From the NCBI GenBank assembly GCA_008360955.1, contig LUCM01009888.1, positions 271,764-335,763 of the forward strand: a DNA stretch of 64,000 nucleotides. Reading direction: 5' to 3'. A model generated the notes under the pieces. That model saw nothing but the letters and a program-made list of their open reading frames with translations, ran no database searches and was not told the DNA's origin. Source of the stretch: Fasciolopsis buskii (Eukaryota > Platyhelminthes > Trematoda > Plagiorchiida > Fasciolidae). Positions 25,200 to 34,994 of the stretch are shown here, piece by piece (within the stretch, counting starts at the first letter, position 1; the number at the start of each line of letters is the position of its first letter). The position numbers and the translations under genes are program-made.

Positions 25200-26380
25200 T
25201 ATCGATAGTAACCCCTAGATATCTCAAAGAATCAACCCTATTAAGAGACTTTCAGTTGATGGAAGACGTTTCGAACGGGTAGGTTGACTGAGAGAGGGAG
25301 AGAAAACATTCGAAACACTTGGATGTGTTGAGATGTAAACCACCTCGTGCAGAGAAATCATAAACATAGAACAAGTTGTTGGAAAAACTTTGAAAATCAT
25401 CGTTGTTCTAAACGGCTTGAGAGAGGTCAACGTCATCAGCATGCTTAAACAGATGACAAGGTGAGCTGGTTGATCAGTCGCTGATGTAAGTAGAGACAAG
25501 AAACGGTGAAAGAACAGCACTCTATAGCACTCCTGAGTTGTTAATCAACGGTTTCGAAACTTCCGTCCATTCATGTGCACTGGGTTCGGTTAGTACAGTA
25601 ATCAGACAGCCATGCTAATAAAGAACTGGGACAATCAAATGTTTGCAGTTTGTGAAGTAGAAAAAACCGTGGGACTGAGTCAAATGCCGACGAATAGCCC
25701 ACGGAGGCGCAACGCACAGATTGGATTGATGCGTTTAAGGACTTACAAATTTGGTAAATGATGAGGGAGGTAACAGCGTTTAAAGTGGACCTGTTAGATT
25801 TATAGGCAAGCTGAAAAGGGTCGTCAGGAGGATACCTAGAAGAACGCAGGCACCTAAGTATAGAACGCTCCTTCAGTTTAAGACTAGAATACGTTAAGGC
25901 GATGGGGCGAAAACGTTTTGCCAAAGCAGTAGAATTGTTAGATTTGGGTAAGGGAATAATAGTGACGGGTCTGCAACAGTCAGGGATGGAAGAGGAGATT
26001 AATCTCGAATTAATTAGGGAAGTAAATGCATCGGTCAGAGCCACAGCACCATGCCTTAAAAGAGCTGGAGACAGACTGTCAGGATCAACCACTGTGGTAA
26101 TTTTAGTGGTTCGGAAAAGGTCGAGCACATTTTCTCTAGAAAAACTTGTAATTGTCATATCATCACCCTGACCAAATATGACTGGGGTATGATTGGAAGG
26201 ATGAATGAAAGCATGATTGATACTGTCGACATCAGCAGGAGTTTTCATATGCTTCTTCCCACACAACAGTCGAATGCCTTGCCATAGGAATCGATTGTTG
26301 TTACCACTCAACAGTTGGCTGGCGAACGTAACGTCGATGCATCGGATTTCATAATTTATTAAATTGGAAATACACCACAC
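25200..26380 (-). pseudogene. LINE reverse transcriptase domain (degraded)
   Basis: A 269-codon open frame (26380-25571) carries D-P-D-S-L-S-P-A-L-L-R-H-G, W/C-R-P-V-T-I-I-P-L-P-K, R-P-I-A-L-T, a D-P-F-Q-x-A-Y-K-x-N-R-S-T block, and motif A in the form GYSSAFDSVPR. The usual first residue there is the catalytic Asp (D-Y/F-S-x-A-F-D), so this copy has Asp replaced by Gly. A frameshift separates it from motif C, KHADDVDLSQ, at about 25430-25455, where the A-D-D pair is intact. A further frame (25224-25520) overlaps this region. The missing motif A Asp alone would abolish polymerase activity. Confidence 0.8.
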
Positions 26381-26689
26381 GCTTTAGTTATTACGAGATT
26401 TGTAGAAGGGCAGCTTGCATCGTTTTAGAGATTTCACTTTCTGTGTGCAGATACGGCCATTTGAGATGAATAGTGTTTCTGAGGGACAGCTAATATCAAA
26501 AATTGTGTTGGCCGTATCTGTGAAAAGTTCGACATTGTCATTGAGCAGGGGTTCAAAAGAGAAACAGGTAGATGCGAGTGAAAGGGATTTCTGAAGAATA
26601 AGGTTGTTGCGTGAAAGGTTACGGAGGCGAACTCGGATTTCATTTGTTCGCCTGAAGGAATGGAATGCTGACCTAGGGTATATCTTGGG

Positions 26690-27340
26690 CCTTAACAAAA
26701 GCAAACAATGATCGCTACTTGAAATTGGAGCAAGCAGTTTCAGGGAAAATAAATCGTGGTGGTTGGTAATAACTAACTAAAATGGAACCGCCTCTGGTGG
26801 GAAAATCGCAGAGATCAGTCAAATCAAACACAGTCAGTGGTAAGGTAGAAGCATGGTTAAAATCGCCTACAATGATATGCAGATTATACTCAAGAACAAT
26901 AAACATTAGAAAAGAGTCGGAAAGGCTACAATATTTTTTTGCAAGCTAAATAGGGGCAATGTATAAATCGGTTATGATAGTGCTGTTATGACGAGAAAAC
27001 CTGAGATGACACTGTGTCAAGAGACAGTCAATTCCATTGAGAGAGTACGTATAAACAACTTCGGACTTGTTGGACCAGAAGGAGCTTATGTATGTTGCAA
27101 CATCGACTCCAATCTTCTTATTCGAAACTCTGTCCTGCCGATGGGATCTAAAGCTGTCTATCGACACATTAGTGAATCAGCGATATCCGGGTTAAGCCAC
27201 GATTCTTGTATGCATATGACACGCGTATGAACATGGGTCGGCGATTGAAGTGTGAGGGACAGATCCGAAGTTTTCGTAAGGAGAGAGCGGATGTTGGTAC
27301 TCAACAAAGCCGGAATGAACATCTTGGATGGAAGAGTGCA
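26690..27340 (-). pseudogene. LINE endonuclease domain (degraded)
   Basis: Across frames the minus strand shows NIRSLL (the N-x-R-S-L block), QESWLNPDI with the catalytic E-x-W-L, then GDFNHAS (catalytic G-D-F-N), and finally SSSDHCLLLLR with the catalytic S-D-H. These are the standard landmarks, in the right order, of an exonuclease/endonuclease/phosphatase-type LINE endonuclease that nicks the target DNA. The nicked DNA would prime reverse transcription. Stops and frameshifts between the blocks mean no functional protein, although all the named catalytic blocks survive. Confidence 0.8.
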
Positions 27341-27959
27341 TTTAATGGCTGCCTGCCAGCCAGCAGGAATGCCTCTTCTAGATCGCTTAGAAGCTCGTTG
27401 AAGTGCAGAAACACGGGATCCCAATATATGCAGAGAAACGGTACGGTTTTTGAACAAATGTAATTCCGAGCGATTGTAGCGTCGAACGGAGAACATCATG
27501 GAAACAAATATCCAAAAATAAACAACGAAATAGGATGACACAATCATAGCGTGGCCTGTCAACGAGCGCGCGTAATGTCTGTCTGACTTTATTCATTAGA
27601 CTGAAGCATCATTAATCATTATTGAAGTGTAATTACCAACCACGTGGACATCTAGGTTCTGCCTTGAATCCTATCCCGTTTAATCGAGTCGAAACGTCCT
27701 CGCGTAGTGGAATCAATCAACGAGCTTAGCATCAGTCACGTTTTAAAGTGTGTGCGCCGAGGTGTCGCCAATCATCGCATTTTCAGAAATTTTCCTTCCA
27801 GTTTGAACCTCTTAGTATTTGCGAGGTAAGAAGGAATTACCAACAAATACCATGAAGTTAGGAGAAGTAGGGGAATTAATGCGAATTTCCAAGTGATTCG
27901 TCAATCAGTATCCACTTTCAACATGTCACTACACATCCATCGCACCGGAAGTAAAACAC

Positions 27960-28110
27960 GAACCGGGGATGATGGATTGTGATGTCTAGCGCCGAGCTGG
28001 TGATTCCCAACAAGAATGAGACAGCTATAACTTTTTCATGATTTTCAGTGGCAAGTTGAACAAGGTATCTCATGACGAATCATTTGGGAAATAACGGTAA
28101 TTATCTACTA
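27960..28110 (+). mobile_element. SINE remnant with decayed hammerhead
   Basis: CTGGTGA at 27997-28003 stands where the hammerhead CTGATGA should be (the invariant A6 is G). It is followed by TTCCCAACAAGAAT and by GAGA instead of GAAA (A14 to G), then CAGCTAT. The downstream sequence (TTTTCAGTGGCAAG, then CATTTGGGAA) resembles the 3' tail of the SINE at 28280-28457. No tRNA-like head is recognisable. Two core substitutions make it non-functional. Confidence 0.5.
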
Positions 28111-28279
28111 CTGCAAACTCAAATAACGAAGCTCTGTACTGCTATGCAATTATACCTTCACTTCCCATACAGAAATTCGTCCTAGCCTGGAAGTCGTTGA
28201 ACTGGTGCGTTTAAAGGTCTCTGGCCTGCGCAATCTAGTCAAGGATGTGGGTGTCATATTAACCTTATCATATTAACAT

Positions 28280-28457
28280 AATAGCATGATTGCTAAGACG
28301 TTCCATTCAAAAGCGTTCGTCCCGGTTCATGCCCCAGTTCCGGCGCGATGGATTTGCAGTGGCGATGATTTCTAGCGAGGATAAAAAACTGTTCAGTGAT
28401 TCGATGATTTCCAGTGGCACGGTGGATGTTCGTACCACAATGTGAACTATTTGCAAA
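28280..28457 (+). mobile_element. tRNA-headed SINE with decayed hammerhead
   Basis: It aligns by eye along its whole length with the SINE at 9921-10118. The A-box-like TAGCATGATTG is at 28282-28292, the B-box-like GGTTCATGCCCC at 28324-28335, then CGATGGATTTGCAGTGGCGATGA, TTTCTAGCGAGGAT and a tail ending near AATGTGAACTATTTGC. The ribozyme core has lost C3 and U4 (GCGATGA at 28362-28368) and its GAAA is replaced by an A-run. It is a dead copy of the same family, and shows that the head, body and tail form one repeated unit. Confidence 0.65.
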
Positions 28458-28934
28458 GAAAATCAAGCAATTAAGGTTTCTCTTATTATATCAGTTTGTA
28501 AATTGTAATAGAGCCAATCAAAAATGGATGACTTGGCTTCCAAGGTAAACTCATCCATTCATGCATAATGACTTCGCTATGCTGTATGAAAATTTCGTAA
28601 ACATATTTGAAAGTGCCTAAGAATTTATCCCAATTTATAGTCATGAATGCCAACATTCTCGCTTGCTCGACAGTTAATTATTGAGCAATTTGGATATTTT
28701 ACGTTTACTGAAGTTAAGCAATCATTGTAAATCATGAAAAATTCTTAATCGAGTGGAATTTTGAATGACATCAAAGGTGACCTTGCCTCAGAGCCACTTA
28801 AACATACTAAGTTAACCATTACGTGACAGGCCAGCAGTTTGTTAAACTCTGTGACATTATTTGATACCACATTGAAGCGAATAAAGAACTAATTACAAAA
28901 CCTTGCTCAGCGCTCCCGAAACATTTGCCGCCTC

Positions 28935-29432
28935 GAACTGATATTTCTCTCCGATCAAAAAGTCGCGTACTGTGCCCGAGTGCGCTTATTTATGTATTGC
29001 GATTGTGAGTGTTGGAGATTGCGTGTAGAATATGTTCGTGGTATGGAGGTTTTCGATCAATAATGTCTGCGTGGTCTCGTTAGGACTGTATGGAGTGACC
29101 GCATGAGAAGTGCATCGGTTCTGAAAACACTAGCTCACCGTATTCCGCTCAGTAGACTTCGTCGGTTGGATCACGTGTTTCCTGGACCGAATGCTCGTCT
29201 ATGATTGCCGTGCCTTAGCTTGCGTTTCCCACTCACGGGACGGAAGAGACCAATGGAATTCAAAAGATGACATGGCAACGTTAAACGAAAAAACCAGCAA
29301 ATTAACGTAAGGCAGGTGTCTCACGTCTTCGTGGTTGGGGCCCGAAAGACCCATCATCTAGCGGGTTGGAGACACTGAAGGATATGGCAGTGAAGCCTGA
29401 ACAGTGGAAATCGTGTTGTCATTTTATATCGG
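28935..29432 (+). pseudogene. LINE 3' fragment with complete C-terminal end, plus strand
   Basis: Mixed frames give the terminal blocks of the same LINE family as 3790-4376 and 5143-5520. They include a K-S-R-V block, E-V-F-D-x-x-C-L-R, and L-R-R-L-D-H-V-F-P (family R-L-R-W-L-G-H-V-L-R). At 29325-29432 a single frame gives LRGWGPKDP, LETLKDMAV and QWKSCCHF, the family's closing G-W-G-P-R-D, L-E-T-L-x-D-M-A and Q-W-R-S-C-C blocks. The 5' part of the element is absent, as expected from incomplete reverse transcription. It is dead: stops occur in every frame. Confidence 0.75.
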
Positions 29433-29999
29433 ATCAGAATGATTGAAAACGTGCATTTGTACAATTGGAATGTGCTACATGTATTGGCCGCTGCAGCACT
29501 TATCTTCACCCCTCCTTGTCCACCTTGCCAATCCATTCTTGCCATAGCAACGAGTAAATCTGGGACAAAGACAGCGACCATTGGGTCTTGTTCTGATATA
29601 AGTGTGACGCTGATGCAAATAAACGAAGTCACGATTTGCAAAACTTAAACGAATAAGCTACGTCAAGCGTATGGTTTTGCGCAGGGAATAAGACAAATCC
29701 CAAAGTGTGTGCGGAGTTATGAGTGTTTCTTCTTCAATTTCACGACGAGTTCTTTTCTCCAGTACTGGTGCAAATTTTTATCAACATTACATTCATCCTT
29801 GACCATAAAGAGAAGAGGAATAATTAAATACTTCAAGTGCCAACGGATATGGAGTGTCATTCAGGAGCACAATAAAACAGGGAATTTAATTATCCTGCGC
29901 AGCAGCGGAAAATTTTAGGCCTACTAATTCGACGACCCTTAAGTTTCGTTGATGAATACACACCGAGTGGTGATTCGTAAAACATTTACGGAAAGGACA

Positions 30000-30252
30000 T
30001 TTCTGATAGGAAATTCCTAGAAAAGAGCTGTCCTACTTTCTAAATCCGTCCAAAGCGCTCACTGCGGCACAGAGGAAGCACCATGGATAAGGGAAAGTTT
30101 GTCAGCGGTGGAGACAAAACTCCAGTGCTGAAAAGTAAAGTGGTTTTCTCCGAAACTGACTTTAGTCGAATGGAATTGCGCCTAGCTCCTGAGAATATTT
30201 TGTATAAAAACATCACATCCCGAATTTTGAGTTTATCCAAACTATGTTTCAT
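30000..30252 (-). pseudogene. Possible LINE C-terminal piece
   Basis: The minus-strand frame contains L-K-I-R-D-V-M-F-L-Y-K-I-F-S-G, which resembles the R-R-x-x-D-x-x-F-L-Y-K-x-x-x-G block near the end of some Jockey/CR1-type ORF2 proteins, followed by a Ser/Thr/Leu-rich tail. There is no second diagnostic motif. The opposite strand has an ATG ORF (30083-30280) in a good start context (CACCATGG), so a chance antisense resemblance cannot be excluded. Confidence 0.3.
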
Positions 30253-30606
30253 GTCTTGGTGTAGTATTTTAATGAACTAGGTAAGCAACGAATAATGACG
30301 TTGAATTGATAAGACACCGCCGTATAAGATAAAATTATTTTCGTTTTCGATTTGTTAGAAGCCACCTCAAAATGGCCAGAGGTTTGCTGAAGGACAGTGT
30401 TTATTAATTTGTAGTTATAGATATTGTAATTTGTTGTAAATAAATCTGAAATCTTTCTCCTTAACAGTCCTGTTCGACCTCACGGTTGAGATACACATAT
30501 TGAGATTAAAACGGTATGTTGACTGATTTTCTAGCGCCTTTGCTGGTTAAAAAATGCCAAACATTGCGTTTTGTTATCAGAAACGTTTGTCAATTGTAGC
30601 TTAATG

Positions 30607-30626
30607 ATATATATATATATATATAT
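30607..30626. repeat. (AT)10 microsatellite
   Basis: A pure alternating AT run of 20 bases. Confidence 0.9.
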
Positions 30627-32430
30627 CACTCATTTGGATCAGCATGGACTTGGCAATTTGTCCTTGTTTTCAGACACAAATTTACGTGAGACAACCTGCA
30701 AACCAATATTGTCTGGATTTCTGTGTCCCCTCAACACATCTACATATAGTCTTGTTACCTCGTATACGTCAGCGCTCAGCGATTGCTTCACGAAAAAAGC
30801 CAGCGATTCACAGCATCAATGTGAAGCGTAAATCTCTGTATGCTACTTGGTACTTTATTGAACCGTCTAGGTAAAGTCATACAATGATGTCTAATGGTTG
30901 TCAAATTTTTTGGCCTGAACCAAAACGAGTCACTGTCAGAATGACTTCATTGATGAATCGTGTTGTGTTAGTGCCAGCGGTGTTCACCGGTATTTGTTGT
31001 CGTCCATCACTATGATGTTCTATCTTTCGGCGAGGAAAAAGCACCACTTTTACTTTCATCTTGACTTAAGGTCATCATTTTATAATGTGGGTTGCAAAGA
31101 TAAAAAAAGTTGCTCTGAAAAGCTTCTTTTTCTGCAATCATTGGATAACTGTTGCGTGTCGCGGTTTAGTAGAGCTGGACCAGTTTGATATGAAAGAATG
31201 CACCCGATTATTTTTGTTAACGTCATTGGTAAACCCGTTATTTCGGACAAATACATATTAACAATGAGCAAATAAAAGTCATTTGTTGTTGATGAATTAT
31301 GTATTCATCCACTACCAGAGGAAATGTAAATTTTGATACTATGCTCGAAGTCAAGCTGCGTAGTTTCACTCTGAAGCTATAAACCCCGTAAGTTTGTTGT
31401 GATTGATAGTACTTCATTCGTTCATATCTAAACTACACTAGTGTTACAGTCACGACGTTTTAGGTTAAGTTAATCAGATAATAGACTTTTTTGGCAGACA
31501 TGCCTCCTTCCTTGTTGTTTCTGCAAAAACAACTCATCAACGGACGTTTAATTCTGGTTTTAATTCTCACTTTTTTCAATTTTATCGCACTTCTTATTCA
31601 CAAACTCAACATCTTGTCCCATTCTCCCAATCCGACTGAAACTGCTTGTGTGGGTACGGCAACGCCTTGGCTGACGTTCATGCAGAATTCCGCGAGAACA
31701 CAAGGGAATGTCTTGTTATGATTTGAAGCTCAACGATGCCTTCGACAAAACAACTATACTAATTTCACGTGTTTTCATGCGTGACTATATGGATGTAGAA
31801 ACTGGGACTAAAATTCCATCTAAGTTATTGGCACAAGCGAATGAACAATTGTCTATGTCCAGGTGATCGATCCACACATAAATTTTAGTATCATTCTGAT
31901 CTTCTTACCTTATCCATGCTAAACGCCCATTTTCATTGTTGGAGAACACTAGCTTTGCTCCGTTGCTCAGGAGATATCCTTCTACATTTATCTCAAAATG
32001 ATTTCACTGGGTTGTCTTTAACTCAGTCCATGTATACTTCACTGAGCCTGTTCCACAAATTAATTTTCTTTCTTATTCCAGAATCCCCACAAATTGTAAA
32101 GGTCTGCGTTTCAAGTATCTAATTATAATTATTGTGATCAAGTTGCTCGAAGATTTGTTTGGTCCGTTTACTGTGTGTTCTCCATATTTGAATGTATTTA
32201 TTCATCATTCCCATTAAGAATATGAATGCGATTATTTTGTCCACCTGGTCTCATGTTTTGATAACCGTCTTTTGGCTATATGACAATCACCTGTCCTGCG
32301 CACTAAATGACTTGAGGGCAAATATGCTGAAAGTAACATTAAGGCCTGAAATTCTTTGTGATCATCAAGTTTTGACCTTTATTCTAAGAGAACAATGACA
32401 AATTTTATTCATTTTTCACACAACAAACTT

Positions 32431-32472
32431 CCTCAGCGCTGACCGTAATCGCTCCAATTGTTTTTCCCTTAT
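32431..32472 (+). repeat. Inverted repeat, 5' tip of the Penelope element
   Basis: Forty-two bases that are the reverse complement of 32590-32631 with one mismatch. The partner lies inside the N-terminal coding region, so the upstream copy is a short inverted duplicate of the element's own 5' part. Penelope-like elements are known for partial, sometimes inverted, terminal copies. Confidence 0.9.
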
Positions 32473-32484
32473 TGAAGGAGCGTA

Positions 32485-34702
32485 ATGAGTCGGGCGTCAG
32501 AATTGGAGCGAAATTTTGTGGACTCGACACGAGTCCTCGATAAGTTGGCTGAAGAAGAAAAGGAAAGGTTCATCGCCTACGCTCATCCGATAAGGGAAAA
32601 ACAATTGGAGCGATTACGGTTAGCGCTGAGGAAAACCGTCAATCCAGACAAACCTAGTGGTGAGTCCCCTTCGGATCCGAAAAGATTCGTCCACAACTTG
32701 TCTTCTGTAAGCCTGGATAAGAGCTTGCTTGAAGTCCTATCATTAGGACCGAAATTCTGTTGCCTATCCAACAAAACCAAGCAACTAGATATGGAGGTTG
32801 AATTTGAAAATCTGTTTAGTCAGCTGTCGGATCTGATGCTGTCCTCTCCGGAGAGTTTAGAGAAACTTAAATCCGGTCTCGTCAACTCATGATACGAATA
32901 TCGTGACGACAGACGAGCAAAGCGAGGATTGGTAACGCCTGAGCACTTGAAACGTCTAAAAGAACTACAAACAAACAACGAAATAATGTTGACCAATCAA
33001 GATGAAGGAGCTGGTATTGTTGTCATCAATAAGTTGGACTGCATTGAGAAAATGAATAGAATACTGGGCGACGAGTCAAAATTCACAAAAACTCCAACCG
33101 AAAAGTATAGGACAACTCAAATAGAAAAATCAATTTCTATGAAATTACGAGCCTTAAAACAGAATGGAATGATTGACGCCTTAACTTTTGAGCGGATACG
33201 ACCCACAAGTACAACAATTCCCAGATTGTACGGCCTACCGAAGGTGCACAAAGGCGAAGCTCCGATGAGGCCTATTTCGGACATGTGTAATTCGCCGTAT
33301 CACGCTTTATCTAAGTGGTTAGCCAGCCTACTGGAACCAGTTAGGGCAGTCATTTCTAGACATAGTGTGCGAGATACATTTCATCTCACAGAAACTATTA
33401 AGAGCCTACGTCTTGAAGGGAAGCAGATGTTATCACTGGATGTAGTTTCTTTGTTTACGAATGTTCCGATCAGCGAAACTATTAGTTACATTTGCGAGTA
33501 CATTCAAGATAATAACATTTCCATAAGGATCCCATTGGATGAACTGAAACAGCTACTCTTTGTGTGCACCAAAAAATGTTCAATTTCAATTCAGTGGTGA
33601 AATATACCGGCAAAAGGACGGAGTGGCAATGGGTTCTCCTCTGGGACCATTGTTTGCTGATATCTTTATGTCCAAACTGGAGAGTAATGAACTGCGCTCA
33701 CCAATCAGGCATTGTACCGTTCACAAACGTTATGTTGATGATATACTGTGTTGTAGAGGAACATGCAGACGTAAACCACGTGTTACACACGTTTAACAGT
33801 GTCCATCCAAACATACATTTTACACTAGAAAAAGAAGCAGACCATAGTTTAACATACTTAGATGTGTACATAAGGCGACTGCAGGACAGATCTGCACAAC
33901 TATCAGTCTATAGAAAGGCAACATGGAGCGGACAGTACATTCATTTTCACAGCTTTGTGCCGTTACAAGCGAAGAGGAGCCTAATATGCTGTTTAGTTGA
34001 TAGAGCAAGAAGAATATGTACGGACGACACGATTGAAAATGAACTTCGTTTCTTGCGGAGCGTATTCGTACAAAATGGATACCCTGAAAGATTCATAAAT
34101 GAAACTACGGAGAAACAAGAAGTAAGACTAAAAGTAATAGGACCAATAAAGAAACCCGTATACGTTCGTTTGCCTTTCAAAGGTGACACAGAATTGGAAA
34201 TTATCCAACGGAGACTGTCAAGTTCAGTCAGTGGAACATTCTTTGCTGCACAGTTAAAAACTGTATTCACATCCAAACCGATCATGTTTCCAACTAAAGG
34301 AGAGACTGCCAAATTCTGCAGCCTCATTCTGTGTATTTATTCACCTGCTCCTGTGGGACCAGGTATATTGGCCGCACGACCAGGCGTTTGTCCGATCGCG
34401 TTCGTGAACACCACCCGGCTTGGTTGAGCACAGGAACAATTAAGGCAATCACTAGCGCGGTGTGTACACACCTTGTCGAGTCAAACCACTCAGTGAACGT
34501 CACAGGTGCTTTTCGCACCATCTACAAAGTTAGGAGCGAACAATCAAGAACTGTCAAGTGTCGCATCTTGAACACAGCCGAAGTCGTATCTATCCGTTTA
34601 TGTAACCCATTCTATGCGCTCAGAAACAACTTGTCCAGACTCTTGAACTTCCCTGGCCTACGTTTCATCATCCGACAAGTGGTCTACCACCTGATCGTGT
34701 GA
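32485..34702 (+). pseudogene. Penelope-like polyprotein: RT and GIY-YIG endonuclease, lightly broken
   Basis: It starts at a true ATG (32485) just after the inverted repeat. The N-terminal part has a charged segment and LSLGPKFC. A TGA at 32890-32892 interrupts the frame, which continues unchanged. RT follows: RLYGLPKVHK (a Penelope hallmark), motif A in LDVVSLFTNVPIS, then after a +1 shift near 33560-33595 motif B in DGVAMGSPLGPLFADI and motif C in RYVDDILC with both catalytic Asp. A second shift lies near 33755-33795 and a third near 34320-34335. The last frame opens on TRYIGRTTRRLSDRVREHH, the GIY-YIG endonuclease motif with its Arg. This enzyme class copies its RNA at a nick it makes itself. 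All named catalytic blocks survive, so the copy looks younger than the LINEs and gypsy here. Confidence 0.9.
32590..32631 (-). repeat. Inverted repeat partner inside the Penelope ORF
   Basis: This is the reverse complement of 32431-32472 (41 of 42 positions). The pair could form a 42-bp hairpin with a loop of about 117 bases that holds the start codon of the ORF. Confidence 0.9.
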
Positions 34703-34829
34703 CAAACTGATCAATTACACATACACACAGACGCATTCTTAGAGTCGTTAACTGATGTGACTGCAAACCGACAATTTCCCTTGAACCATCTCCAGACCAT
34801 ATTTAATGTTATGTATTGGCATGGATACG

Positions 34830-34835
34830 AATAAA
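34830..34835 (+). promoter_or_regulatory. Poly(A) signal AATAAA of the Penelope element
   Basis: A canonical hexamer about 130 bases after the GIY-YIG stop codon, on the element strand. It may be chance in A+T-rich DNA. Confidence 0.35.
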
Positions 34836-34894
34836 TGAAAACGAGCTTGTTTGCCACGTGGTGCTGTTCTCACTTGTTCTTCCAGGCTTCGCGC

Positions 34895-34990
34895 CTCGGT
34901 GTGAACGCAGCGGATGTGCGTTGCCGATGATTCACAACAAGAATTGAACAGTAAAAATTATATGGTCGAAGGAAGTAGAACCAGTGACAT
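34895..34990 (+). mobile_element. SINE hammerhead remnant next to the Penelope 3' end
   Basis: CGGATGTGCGTTG is followed by CCGATGA at 34924-34930 (hammerhead CTGATGA with only U4 changed), TTCACAACAAGAATT and GAA at 34946-34948. This aligns with the body of the SINE at 9921-10118. The 3' strand of stem I is no longer complementary. A tRNA-like head is not visible, so the copy is partial, and it begins within about 60 bases of the presumed Penelope end. Confidence 0.45.
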
Positions 34991-34994
34991 AGTC

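Larger units (their letters stand above)
24530..27560 (-). mobile_element. Nearly complete CR1/Jockey-like LINE, minus strand
   Basis: In minus-strand order the element has an apurinic-type endonuclease (about 27340-26690), a linker, a reverse transcriptase (26380 to about 25200) and a C-terminal tail ending at a TGA near 24728. About 200 bases of A+T-rich 3' untranslated sequence follow. The 3' tip near 24530-24555 contains short ACAAT/TGCAA-type repeats on the element strand, as CR1-type LINEs often do. The ORF is broken by several frameshifts and stops but still reads easily, so it is a moderately old copy. The order and motifs resemble the CR1/Perere group of trematode LINEs; the clade call is from memory. 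The 5' limit is uncertain. Confidence 0.75.
29440..32425. other. Non-coding stretch between LINE tail and Penelope element
   Basis: Mostly A+T-rich sequence. It holds a possible LINE tail at 30000-30252 on the minus strand and an AT microsatellite at 30607-30626. The rest, including the open frames near 31491 and 32192, shows no recognisable motif. Confidence 0.4.
32431..34840 (+). mobile_element. Penelope-like element (RT plus GIY-YIG)
   Basis: A single-ORF retroelement with an N-terminal region, a Penelope-type reverse transcriptase and a C-terminal GIY-YIG endonuclease. Its 5' end carries a 42-base segment inverted relative to the start of its own ORF (32431-32472 and 32590-32631). An AATAAA lies at 34830-34835, about 130 bases after the stop, and marks the likely 3' end. 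One in-frame stop and about three frameshifts are the only visible damage, so this is the best preserved protein-coding transposon in the window. Confidence 0.85.

Noticed and set aside
30083..30280. Plus-strand 65-codon ORF with CACCATGG start context
   Set aside because: No family match, and the opposite strand reads as a possible LINE tail; a good start context alone is not enough.
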